A stretch of 21,273 bases of DNA from UBA1738 sp964388835 (GCA_964388835.1 CAYMBZ010000023.1:1-21273); one strand, 5' to 3'; positions 7,496-15,729 are shown, numbered from the stretch's first letter. Made by a program: numbers and translations. The notes: generated by a model not told the origin, from the letters alone.

Positions 7496-10015
7496 ATGTA
7501 TTTTAAGCCTATTATGCTTGCTGTTGACGGTGACAGTGCGGATTTAAATATAACGGATAATCTGCGCCCGCAATTTACCTGGGCGGCGGAACATTCAGAG
7601 GATAGGAGACACCAGAGCGCATACAGAATTGTTTTAAGCGGAGATAAAGGCACGAAGTGGGATAGCGGGGTTGTTAAGAGTGAAAAACAGAACGCGGTTT
7701 ATTCGGGCACGCCCTTTGCCGACCATGAGACGCTCACATGGGAGCTGTTTTTGTATGATGACGGCGGAGCGGAAAGCGTATCGGCAAAAAACAGGTTCAT
7801 GACAGGCATTACGGGGGATTGGAGAGCCGATTGGATAACCACACCGTGGGATAAGGAGCGCGAGGTAAAATATTTTTCAAAGGAATTTGACCTGTGCGGC
7901 GAAGTGAAAAAAGCGTATCTGAATATCAGCGGAATAGGCTATCACAGCGCCGAAATAAACGGCGCGTCAACATCGGACGATTTATTGCAGCCGGCAATAT
8001 CGAATTACGCAAAGCAGTGCTATTACACCGTATATGATGTTACAAATTTGTTGGTAAACGGTAAGAATAAAATAGAAGTTGCCGTAGGCGAGGGCTGGCG
8101 GCGTAATATCGGCGAATATCTGGCGAATTACAATTGGCGTCTGGTAGAATTTTTCGGCGTGCCAAAGCTGACCCTGGAACTTAAAATCGAATATGCCGAC
8201 GGAAGAGAGGAAGCGGTTTTGACCGATGAGAGCTGGCTATGCGGACATGGCGGAACGGTGTCGAGCAATCTGTTTGACGGCGAAACTTTTGATGAAAGAA
8301 TTGAAACTCGATATACGGAAAATGCCGTAAAGGTAACGGAGGATGCTCCGAAAATGCGGGTGCAGAGCATAAGAAATATCCGTAAAAGGGAGAAATTCGC
8401 TCCGAAAACAAGAATTAAGGTTAAAAACGGATACATATTCGATTTCGGTATAAATATAGCCGGAATAGGTGAAGTTCTCATTCCGGGAGGAACTCCCGTA
8501 GGGACTGAGATACGGTTTCATTATGCCGAAAACATTATGCCGGACGGAAGCCTTGATACCGAAACTCTGCGGCGCGCAAAGGTTACCGATGTATTTATCT
8601 CGGACGGAAGAGCGGAGGACAGAGTTTGGCACACCAAATTTGTTTATCACGGCTTCCGGTATCTTTTTGTCGAGGGCTGGCACGGTGTTCCGGACAGCGA
8701 GTGCTTTAGGGCGGTAGAGGTTTATACCGATGTAAAAAATAACAGCTATTTTAAATGCGGAAGTCCGATAGTAAACGCAATTCAGGAATGTATCGTAAGA
8801 ACGGAGAAAAACAATATTCATTCCACAACAACGGATTGCCCGCAGAGAGATGAAAGAATGTGCTGGCTGAATGATGCGACGGTAAGATATGAAGAGGCGC
8901 CGTATAATTTCAACATGAGTCGACTATTTTCCAAAATAATCGATGACATTGTGGCGGAACAGGATTCTGCCGGGGCGTTCACATGTACCGCACCCTTTGT
9001 GTACGGCGAAAGACCTGCAGACCCCGTTTGCTCTTCCTTTTTGATGGCAGCGCTTGAAAATTATCTCCATTACGGAAACGATAAGGATATACGTGAGCAC
9101 TATAATAACTTTAAGGCATGGAACGAGTGTCTGAAAAATAACAGTACGGACGGCATTGTAACCCTGTCCCACTACGGTGATTGGGCGGGCCCCGCCGATT
9201 ACTGCGATGACCCGGTAGACGGTCCTCATTCGATAGTTACCCCGGGGATTTTGATGTCTACGGGATATCATTATTACAATTACAAATTACTGCAGAGATT
9301 CGCGGAACTTTTGGGGGATGACGAGGAGGTACGGCTTAATAAAAGCGAGGCGGAACGCGTACAAAAAGCGTTTCTTGACAAGTGGTGGAATGAGCATGAG
9401 TGCATAGTGGACAGAGGTTCTCAGGGAAGTCAGGCGTTTGCGCTGTGGCTGGGGATTTTGCCGGAAAATAAAAGAAAAGCCGCGGCGAGAAAGCTTCATG
9501 AAGCGGTGGAAGCGGTTGGCTATCGCATAACCACGGGAAATCTTACAACGCGGTATCTTATGGATATGCTGTGCGAATACGGATATACCGACGATGCGTG
9601 GCGGATAATAACCAGGGAGCAATACCCGTCCTGGGGATATATGCTTCAAAACGGCGCAACCACGGTGTGGGAGCGATTTGAATTCAAACGCGGCTCGGGA
9701 ATGAATTCCCATGACCACCCTATGTACGGCGCTGTAGGGTATTGGTTCTACAGCTATATTGCGGGACTAAAACCCGGAGCGGACGGCTGGCAGAATTTTA
9801 AGCTTAAGCCATATATGCCGAAAGATTTGCTTTATGCCGAGGCATTGGTTGAAACGCCTTACGGAAACATCTATACAAAGTGGCAGAAACAGCTGGGGGC
9901 GACCGATGTTATATTGGAGGTTCCGTTCGGGTGCAGTGCGGAGGTGTGTTTGTCTTGGGGCGAGTGCGTGACGGTGAATTCGGGACATCATGATTTCCAT
10001 TTTTCAGAGGATTAA
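7496..10015 (+). CDS. Alpha-L-rhamnosidase, GH78, cytoplasmic
   Basis: This 839-residue enzyme hydrolyses terminal alpha-L-rhamnosyl linkages with inversion. The order of domains is that of GH78: N-terminal beta-sandwich domains (about residues 1-330, including AYLNISGIGYHSAEINGAST), the (alpha/alpha)6 catalytic barrel (about 350-740), and a C-terminal beta domain. The acid cluster is intact in DCPQRDER...ND: Asp447, Glu453 (general acid by alignment with characterised GH78) and Asp460. The expected general base is Glu726 in TVWERFE. AAGGAG at 7481-7486 selects the ATG at 7496; upstream in-frame codons overlap promoter P2. There is no signal peptide, so it acts on imported oligosaccharides or small rhamnosides. 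It follows the terminator of the oxidoreductase operon and has its own promoter(s). Confidence 0.95.
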   Translation: MYFKPIMLAVDGDSADLNITDNLRPQFTWAAEHSEDRRHQSAYRIVLSGDKGTKWDSGVVKSEKQNAVYSGTPFADHETLTWELFLYDDGGAESVSAKNRFMTGITGDWRADWITTPWDKEREVKYFSKEFDLCGEVKKAYLNISGIGYHSAEINGASTSDDLLQPAISNYAKQCYYTVYDVTNLLVNGKNKIEVAVGEGWRRNIGEYLANYNWRLVEFFGVPKLTLELKIEYADGREEAVLTDESWLCGHGGTVSSNLFDGETFDERIETRYTENAVKVTEDAPKMRVQSIRNIRKREKFAPKTRIKVKNGYIFDFGINIAGIGEVLIPGGTPVGTEIRFHYAENIMPDGSLDTETLRRAKVTDVFISDGRAEDRVWHTKFVYHGFRYLFVEGWHGVPDSECFRAVEVYTDVKNNSYFKCGSPIVNAIQECIVRTEKNNIHSTTTDCPQRDERMCWLNDATVRYEEAPYNFNMSRLFSKIIDDIVAEQDSAGAFTCTAPFVYGERPADPVCSSFLMAALENYLHYGNDKDIREHYNNFKAWNECLKNNSTDGIVTLSHYGDWAGPADYCDDPVDGPHSIVTPGILMSTGYHYYNYKLLQRFAELLGDDEEVRLNKSEAERVQKAFLDKWWNEHECIVDRGSQGSQAFALWLGILPENKRKAAARKLHEAVEAVGYRITTGNLTTRYLMDMLCEYGYTDDAWRIITREQYPSWGYMLQNGATTVWERFEFKRGSGMNSHDHPMYGAVGYWFYSYIAGLKPGADGWQNFKLKPYMPKDLLYAEALVETPYGNIYTKWQKQLGATDVILEVPFGCSAEVCLSWGECVTVNSGHHDFHFSED

Positions 10016-10418
10016 AAAACAGCGCGGTAAATTTTGCTGCATAACGAAAACCACGCTATAGTCGCGCAGTTTGACAGAGGCTTTGAGGATGAATAAATTG
10101 TGGGGACAGGCGTTCGTGGATGTCCGCTTGTGCTGTTTTATATATTTGTACTTTTGAGCGAACCAAAGTACGAAAAGTCGCAAAGGGGCACCCTTTGAAA
10201 CCCGTGGGGTAGTGGCTTCGAACAAGTCGCAAGTTTCGTAGTCTTTTACCAAAGCAAAAGCCGCAAAACTTCGACAACTCGCTTTATATGGCAAGCAGAG
10301 GGGAGATGTGTGCGGATTTTTTTCAAAGCGGTTACAAGTTCGAAAGTGACGGGAAGTGAAGCAAGCGGAATGTTTTGGGTGTATTGAAAAAATTCAGCAG
10401 CGCAGGAATTTACAAAGA
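10016..10418. other. 400-bp intergenic stretch with hairpins; candidate dispersed repeat
   Basis: No convincing gene lies here. The stretch is structured: GTACTTTTG (10148-10156) pairs with CAAAGTAC (10164-10171) apart from one bulge, CAAAGGG (10181-10187) pairs perfectly with CCCTTTG (10191-10197) across a 3-nt loop, and CCGCA (10260-10264) could pair with TGCGG (10312-10316) just before a T7 run. Short reverse-strand open frames in this segment contain phrases such as TLVRSKVQ and NLRLVRSH. From memory these resemble spurious predicted proteins seen repeatedly in Clostridia, which would fit a dispersed intergenic repeat. That recollection was not verified. Confidence 0.4.
10390..10411 (-). 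terminator. Weak possible terminator of the minus-strand AraC-type gene
   Basis: On the minus strand AAATTC pairs with GAATTT across a 10-nt loop and is followed by TTTTC, starting 8 bases after the stop. The stem is AT-rich, so this is a weak call. Confidence 0.3.
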
Positions 10419-11231
10419 CTAAAGAGCAATCTCAAAACAGGCTTTTATCGAGGCTACCTTCTCTTTTGCCGCCTCGGCACGGAAACTGCGCGGAGAGGTG
10501 CCGGTATATTCGGTAAATACCCTGTTAAAGCTCCTTATAGAGCCGAAACCGGAATTTAACGCCGCCTCGGTAACCGAAATGTCCTTGACTTTAAGAAGCT
10601 CCGTTGCATAGTCAACGCGCTTTGATGTCAAATATTTGATAAAGGTTGTGTTTAATTTCTTGCGGAATATGTGCGAAATATGGGAACGGCTTATGTGAAG
10701 CTCATTTGATACCGATTCGATGCTTATTGCTTCGGAAAAATGCCCATCGATATACATCAGCACGCGCTTTAAGGTATCCATACTGCAGCTGTCGTATTTT
10801 TCAAGCTCGGAAACTTCAAGCACACAGCTGAAGAGCGCCCAAAGAATCCCTTTATAAAATTCCGTGGGACGGCACAAGCTTTCGAAAATTATTTCGATAA
10901 GCCGCGTGATATCGCGCCCGGACGGAATTATGGGTGAGCGCGGCACATACGATAAAAGTGTTTGGCGGAATTCCGGCATGATTGAGGGAGAGAAAATCAT
11001 GATGTATGCCACGATGTCTTTCGAATCGGAATAGGAATGTATTTGATTTGGGAAAACGATTGATAATTCGCCCGCCTTAAGATGGTAAGTTTTGCCCTCA
11101 ACGGTGACATTACAGGTTCCGCGCACGAGATATATCATCTCCAAATGTTCATGCAGATGCGGGTCAAAATCAATTGAAGCCGAGGAAAAAAAGGTAAATG
11201 GCTGTTCTCTGTTTTCAAAAAAGAATTTCAT
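10419..11231 (-). CDS. AraC-family transcriptional regulator (minus strand)
   Basis: This 270-residue protein has a cupin-type sensor domain in the N-terminal half, with the metal-or-sugar pocket segment PHLHEHLEMIYLVRG and LKAGELSIVFPNQIHSY. The C-terminal AraC helix-turn-helix pair includes ISIESVSNELHISRSHISHI and GSIRSFNRVFTEYTGTSPRS. The ATG at 11231 has GGAGG about 8 bases upstream, so it is preferred to the in-frame ATG further upstream. It is divergent from the GH3/GH78 relic at 11401, and it probably once controlled that gene as well as itself. It is not closely similar to the AraC-type protein at 1233. Confidence 0.92.
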   Translation of the reverse strand: MKFFFENREQPFTFFSSASIDFDPHLHEHLEMIYLVRGTCNVTVEGKTYHLKAGELSIVFPNQIHSYSDSKDIVAYIMIFSPSIMPEFRQTLLSYVPRSPIIPSGRDITRLIEIIFESLCRPTEFYKGILWALFSCVLEVSELEKYDSCSMDTLKRVLMYIDGHFSEAISIESVSNELHISRSHISHIFRKKLNTTFIKYLTSKRVDYATELLKVKDISVTEAALNSGFGSIRSFNRVFTEYTGTSPRSFRAEAAKEKVASIKACFEIAL

Positions 11232-11290
11232 ATGTGAGACCTCCGCAAACAGGTAATGATTTAACATATAGCACAAAATGACCGATTTTG

Positions 11291-11338
11291 AATACTAGTC
11301 AACTTGTATTGTAGCACAAAAAGACATAAAATACAAGT
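11291..11338. promoter_or_regulatory. Candidate operator: three copies of a 9-bp motif
   Basis: AATACTAGT (11291-11299), ACTTGTATT (11302-11310) and AATACAAGT (11330-11338) are three related sites. The second and third form a perfect 9-bp inverted repeat covering the -10 and -35. The first and second form a nearly perfect palindrome over the transcription start. The arrangement suggests repression or autoregulation. Confidence 0.5.
11308..11336 (-). promoter_or_regulatory. Promoter of the minus-strand AraC-type gene
   Basis: Read on the minus strand: TTGTAT (11336-11331), a 17-bp spacer, and TACAAT (11313-11308) with the extended -10 element TGTGC. The predicted leader is about 70 nt. Confidence 0.65.
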
Positions 11339-11400
11339 GTTAAATATAAAATTCGGGTGCCTGCGGACGAAAAGCGGGCAGAAAGGGCATAGGGATTTTT

Positions 11401-11825
11401 ATGGAAAAATGGGCAAGATTCAGATACACGCCGTGTTTGCCTATGGGGAAGGACGGCAGACGTATTACCGGCTCACGTGAGCATATCGAAATATCGCGCA
11501 GGGTTGCCGGAGAAGGTGCGGTGCTTTTGAAGAAATGCCGTCCTTTGCACCGAATATGCAAAAGGCGGAGGTTCCGCCGATTACCGCAAAGGCACCGAAT
11601 GAGCCGGCTGTGCTTATTGATGTTGTGAACGAAAAGGTGACACTTGACGAATTTATGGCTTACTCCCGCGATGAATATTCACCGAAATCCGCTTTGCGGC
11701 AGAAATTTCGAGTATTTTTCCGAGGACCCGCTTGTTGCGGGTAAAATGGCAGCGGCAAAGGTGCGCGGTATTCAATCACAGCATATCGCGCCTGCGGTAA
11801 AGCATTTTTTGGCAAACAATTTTGA
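11401..11825 (+). pseudogene. Remnant of a GH3 beta-glucosidase-type gene with internal deletions
   Basis: Three separated pieces of a Clostridia-type GH3 enzyme lie end to end. Piece A (11401-11535) begins MEKWARFRYTPCLPMGKDGR and stops making sense after GAVLLK. Piece B (about 11536-11660, a different frame) reads PNMQKAEVPPITAKAPNEP and VTLDEF, a mid-protein linker. Piece C (about 11658-11820, frame of piece A) reads MNIHRNPLCGRNFEYFSEDP and AVKHFLANN, the substrate-site region. In an intact GH3 the A-B and B-C gaps would hold large parts of the enzyme, so at least two deletions and two frame changes have occurred. Piece C runs directly into GH78-like sequence. The catalytic region (SDWW/TDW block) is absent, so the gene cannot be active. 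Confidence 0.8.
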
Positions 11826-13155
11826 AGAAATGTTTTGCGGAAGCGCCGATATGGAGGCGGAAGTTGTATTAAAGGAAATCCGCGGTGAAGGAGTTTGGGT
11901 TGTGATAGACCTGGGTAAAGAAACGGCGGGGTATTTTACAATGGATTTGGAAGCCGATTGCGGCGGAACGGTTGATATCGGATACGGTGAGCATCTATGC
12001 GATTTGCGGGTCAGAACCAAAATAGAGGTTCGTAATTTTGCCGATCAATATATATGTAAGGATGGCAGACAAAGATTTACGCATTTCTTTAGGAGAATTG
12101 CCGGAAGGTATATAGAATTGCATTTTTCAAACACAGAAAAATTGAAGCTTTATTATGCCGGGATATTGCCGGTCGAATATCCGGTAAAGTGTGCGGGAAA
12201 CTTTAGGTGTAACGATGGTCTGCATAATAAAATATATGAGGTTTGTGTGGATACGCTGAAAAATTGCATGCATGAGCATTACGAGGATTGCCCGTGGCGT
12301 GAACAGGCGCTGTACGCATCAGATTCGCGCAATCAAATGCTGTGCGGGTATTATACATTCGGCGAATTTAATTTTGCAAAGGAGTCGTTAAAGCTTCTTG
12401 CACGCGGCGCAGAAAGCGACGGGCATATGCGCATATGTGCGCCGACGGATGTAGACCTTGTGATTCCGTCCTTTGATATGCTTTGGTTTTTGGCGGTTGA
12501 TGAATATACAAAATACAGCGGCGATACATATTTTACGGAGCATTTGTGGGGACAAATGGAGTATATGATTAAACAATATTGTGCCGATGAAAAATTCAAG
12601 TATCCGACGGGTGAGAGGTATTGGCATTTTTATGAGTGGTCGGACGGGTATCACGGATACGAAGAGTGCAGTGAAATGCATCGAGAGGAAGATTTTGCCG
12701 ACGGAATATACATGGTGTTTTTGTATATTGCCGTAAAAAGTATGCTTGATATGGGAAAAGTAACCGGAAAGGATGAATTCTGCAGGTGGTACTCCGGTGT
12801 GGCAGAAAAGCTGAAAAATAAAATCAATAAAGATTTTTGGAATGAAGAACGTGGGTTGTATGCATCGTATATCCGCGGCGGAAAGCAAATACATTACGGA
12901 GAATTAATGCAGGTAATGGCGATGTATTCCGGAATTGCGGAGGATAATGCCGCACTGGCGAACAATATATATAAAAACGGCGCCGAGCTTGATTGCGGGA
13001 TAACTTTAAGCTATACGATATACAAATATGATGTTTTGGCATCGATAAGCGAGGAATATCTTAAGTATGTTACGGATGAAATTTCCGAAAAGTGGGGAAA
13101 AATGCTTTTTTCAGGAGCTACATCTTTTTGGGAAACGGAATCGAGTGCGGCGTAA
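11826..13155 (+). pseudogene. GH78-like rhamnosidase fragment fused in frame to the GH3 remnant
   Basis: From about residue GEGVWVVIDLGKE onward the frame encodes a GH78-related glycosidase: RVRTKIEVRNFADQYICKDG, HEHYEDCPWREQALYASDSR (the DCPWREQ block replaces DCPQRDE of the intact GH78 at 7496), IPSFDMLWFLAVDEY and FSGATSFWET. The N-terminal domains are missing, replaced by GH3 sequence. The C-terminus stops at 13155 just after FWET, where family members continue through a further conserved block. An open frame of about 500 codons runs through the GH3 piece C and this part from a TTG at 11644, so a chimeric product is conceivable, but it would lack both ends of the enzyme. The long uninterrupted frame suggests the deletions are recent. 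Confidence 0.75.
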
Positions 13156-13253
13156 AAACCGATGCGCTTTTGTCGAATAATATAAATCACCCCACGCGTG
13201 AGATAAATTGGCTGTTCGCGTGTGCGCTTGCGGAGACGGTTCTCGGCAAATAA
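13137..13253 (+). pseudogene. Small C-terminal gene fragment in a second frame, unidentified
   Basis: In the frame ending with TAA at 13251-13253 the sequence reads IECGVKTDALLSNNINHP and ends INWLFACALAETVLGK. It looks like the natural end of a protein, in a different frame from the GH78-like fragment it overlaps, so it is probably a further deletion scar. The NHP block faintly recalls the end of SGNH-type hydrolases, but this is not a firm assignment. Confidence 0.4.
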
Positions 13254-13256
13254 AGT
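13228..13256 (+). promoter_or_regulatory. Possible promoter of the RpiB-like gene
   Basis: TTGCGG (13228-13233), a 17-bp spacer, and TAAAGT (13251-13256), about 47 bases before the start codon. The -10 is poor, and the alternative is read-through from the remnant upstream. Confidence 0.3.
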
Positions 13257-13302
13257 GAAAGATAAGGCGAAATGCCTATTAATAAAAAACGGAGGGATTA
13301 AC

Positions 13303-13875
13303 ATGAAAAAAGTAAAGGACAAACAGATTTTGGTAGGTGCGGATTTTGCGGGATTTCCCCTGAAAGAGGCTGTATGTGAGCACCTGAGAAAAAAGGGCTG
13401 GACAATTACCGACGTAGGTGTAAAAAGTGATTCCGCCTCGGATGATACCGACCTTATGTTCCACAGAGTGGGACTTCGCGCAGGAGCGATGATTTCGGAG
13501 GGGAAATTCGAAAGAGCACTTCTGTTCTGCGGAACAGGTATGGGAATTCACATTGCGGCAAGCAAGTGCCCACATGTTCATGCAGGCGTTGTTGAAAGCG
13601 TTCCGGCTGCTTTGAGAGCAATTACCGGGAATGGTGTTAATGTGCTGGCTATGGGCGCGTTCTATGTTGCGCCGGCAATGGGATGTGATATTGCGGATGC
13701 ATACCTTAATGCGGAGTTGGGTACAGGCTATGAGTGGTGGAAGAATTTCTATGAATTCCACAAGCTTGCCATAGATGAGCTTGAAGCCTTTGATTACGAG
13801 GAATATAAGGCGAACGGATTTAAGGTAAACAAGCTGGGTGACTTCCCGCTGCAGCTTGAAACAAAACCGGAATAA
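13303..13875 (+). CDS. RpiB/LacA/LacB-family sugar-phosphate isomerase
   Basis: This 190-residue protein has the RpiB fold: GADFAGFPLKEAV near the N-terminus, the catalytic-cysteine loop FCGTGMGIHIAASK (Cys76, Thr78), and VNVLAMGAF. It is longer than RpiB (about 150 residues) because of a C-terminal extension after residue 145 (YEWWKNFYEFHKLA and beyond). Two residues usual in ribose-5-phosphate isomerases differ: the histidine after Asp14 is Phe15, and the ring-opening histidine region HDVYSA is VESVPAA with Glu98. This suggests a substrate that does not need ring opening, such as a tetrulose phosphate or another keto-sugar phosphate. GGAGGG at 13291-13296 supports the ATG at 13303. Confidence 0.88.
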   Translation: MKKVKDKQILVGADFAGFPLKEAVCEHLRKKGWTITDVGVKSDSASDDTDLMFHRVGLRAGAMISEGKFERALLFCGTGMGIHIAASKCPHVHAGVVESVPAALRAITGNGVNVLAMGAFYVAPAMGCDIADAYLNAELGTGYEWWKNFYEFHKLAIDELEAFDYEEYKANGFKVNKLGDFPLQLETKPE

Positions 13876-13890
13876 TTAAATGTAAACCGT

Positions 13891-13947
13891 AAATGCCCGC
13901 GGGGATAATATGCACGTGCTGTGCAAATTGTCCGTTGCGGGCATTTT
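13891..13947. terminator. Terminator between convergent genes, with a long loop
   Basis: A perfect 10-bp stem, AAATGCCCGC (13891-13900) with GCGGGCATTT (13937-13946), is followed by T on the plus strand and has A's before it, so it can work in both directions. The 36-nt loop contains a small inner hairpin GCAC/GTGC. Confidence 0.65.
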
Positions 13948-14007
13948 GATTATTCAAATAAATTTAAGGCGCGGAGAAAAATGGGCACCGCGATTTGAAA
14001 AATCCGC

Positions 14008-15615
14008 TTACTTAAGCAAAAAACAATTAACCTCCTGCGCGATAATATTACAGTCGTTTGTCAATATGATATCGATACCCATATCAAGGAATTTTTTTGT
14101 TTCCTCAGTTTCATCCGACCCAAAGACGTTACAGATAATTCCGTTTGCATGGGCTCTGTCTATTATTTCTTGATTGAAAAATGGCTTGAAAAGTTGTATC
14201 TTCTTGCAATCGTATTTTATTGCGCGGTCAACCATATCCCATGGGTCCTTACCCGCGCCACAGCAACGGCATATATCAGGGGCGAGCTCTTGTGCGAGCC
14301 TTAAGAGGTTATCATTTCCCGACATGAAATAGACATATTTTCTGCAATCGTATTTATCGATAAGTGTGATTATTTTTTCGAGAAGAGCTCTGTCGTATTC
14401 ACAATCGTCATCAATGGTTTTAACATGAATATTCATGATGGTGTGGCAAGCAAATTTTTTAAGAATCTCTTCGAATTTCAGGATTTTCATTCCTTTGTAT
14501 TTTTCGGAACACTTAATTCCAAAATCATATTTTAAGAGTTCCTCGTAGGTGTGGTCATAAATTCTGCCTGTGCCGTCAGAAACGCGATCCAAACAGTCAT
14601 CGTGAATAGATACAATCTCTCCGTTCTTTGTGTACCATAAATCAAATTCGATTTCTTCCGCTCCCATGGCGATTGCGGCGCCGAAGGCCGGCATGCTGTT
14701 TTCCGGGGCGATGGTATTAAATCCGCGGTGTGCGCATACTCTGGGGTAGGGCATAACGTCATCCTGAGGTACAATGGCACTTTCCGCAGGGCGGTATTTT
14801 TGGGGGCGACGACCGCTTTCTACATATTGATAGTGCGCGGCAAGAGGATTTCCGTATCCGGCAGGCTTGTAATATTTTTGTTTTACGTCTATATCGACAA
14901 CATCCATGCCGACACGGCTGTGCATGTTTGCAAGAACGGTTCCGTCCAGAGCCACTACCATACTTGCACCGCTGATGTCCGAGTTCTCGTTCATGGAAAA
15001 CGATGAACGAATAACGTATGCGTTTGTGTTGTATGCCAAAAACTGCGATATAAATTGAAGCGCTCTGTGCGTATCGCTCCGTTGATGTGAGCAACCTATG
15101 ATGACATCAAGATTGTGCCTTGCCAGATTTGCAAAGTTTTCATAAAAATAAAAATCATAACAAGTTAAAAATCCGAATCGAATTCCTTCCATTTCAAGAA
15201 CTGTCGGCTCGGAAAATTCAAAGCTGTAATCGCTGTCCAGTTCCATAACTGAAACCTCGCTCGGCACCAAGTGTTCTTTGAAATATTTCCCGGCGATTTC
15301 TCCGTCACGATTAAAGGCATATGTGGTATTTCTATAGCCCTTATCCGTTTTAAAGTGTGCGTTCACAAACAACATAGCATTACAGCGTTTTGCCGTTTCG
15401 GAGGCTTTTTCAAGAATTTTATCGTTGAATTTTTCGACGCATGCCTCAGATTACTCCTTTGTTTTTGCAAGGCAGGGTATGTCGCATGACTCAGGCATAA
15501 CAATAATATCCATTGAACTGTTGCACTGCCCGAGAAGTTCAATTTCTTTTTGGAAAAATTCCTCCGCCTTATTATAATCAATCGAGTAAGACGGCTGAAT
15601 AATACATACTTTCAT
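14008..15615 (-). pseudogene. Nitrilase (carbon-nitrogen hydrolase)-GDPD fusion gene with one in-frame TAA
   Basis: Read from the ATG at 15615 the frame would encode 535 codons but for a TAA at codon 55 (15453-15451). Residues 1-285 match the nitrilase superfamily, with catalytic Glu42 (MPES), Lys113 (KYFKEHLVP) and Cys152 (LTCYDF). Residues about 290-535 match glycerophosphodiester phosphodiesterase: CAHRGFNTIAPENS with His296-Arg297, EIEFDLW and SIHDDCLDR. The codon context (KTKE-stop-SEA) suggests one base change from GAA. Otherwise the reading frame is undamaged. Translation restarting at 15375 would give a 455-residue protein lacking catalytic Glu42 but keeping the whole GDPD domain. AGGAAGGA lies about 10 bases before the ATG. 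The gene could be newly inactivated, or the stop could be a sequencing error. Confidence 0.85.
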
Positions 15616-15653
15616 TTTTTTCGCATCCTTCCTGTCCGCAGGGGAACAATTTC

Positions 15654-15682
15654 ATTATATAACCTTATCAGCATATTGTAAA
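15654..15682 (-). promoter_or_regulatory. Promoter of the nitrilase-GDPD gene
   Basis: On the minus strand: TTTACA (15682-15677), a 17-bp spacer, and TATAAT (15659-15654). This is a near-consensus promoter with the start codon about 39 bases after the -10. Confidence 0.75.
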
Positions 15683-15709
15683 TAATTTTGTAATGTATGT
15701 TTGCAATAT
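15673..15709. promoter_or_regulatory. Shared operator between divergent promoters
   Basis: ATATTGTAAA (15673-15682) and TTTGCAATAT (15700-15709) form a 10-bp inverted repeat with one mismatch and a 17-bp gap. The two arms contain the -35 hexamers of the two divergent promoters. This is the kind of position used by LysR-type proteins to control their neighbour and themselves. Confidence 0.5.
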
Positions 15710-15729
15710 CTTTGAAAGTATGGTAAAGT
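15701..15729 (+). promoter_or_regulatory. Promoter of the LysR-type gene
   Basis: TTGCAA (15701-15706), a 17-bp spacer and TAAAGT (15724-15729) with the extended -10 element TATGG. The start codon is about 15 bases after the -10, giving a very short leader. Confidence 0.55.

Noticed and set aside
10004..10294. Minus-strand reading frames of 73-96 codons in the intergenic stretch as small genes
   Set aside because: Two overlapping frames are equally open, neither has a good ribosome site, and the composition looks like a structured repeat rather than protein.
13910..14173. Plus-strand 87-codon frame after the RpiB-like gene
   Set aside because: It begins inside the terminator loop and runs antisense over the GDPD end; there is no family resemblance.
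15451..15453. Recoding (selenocysteine or pyrrolysine) at the in-frame stop of the nitrilase-GDPD gene
   Set aside because: The codon is TAA, which is not used for either, and no recoding element is visible nearby.
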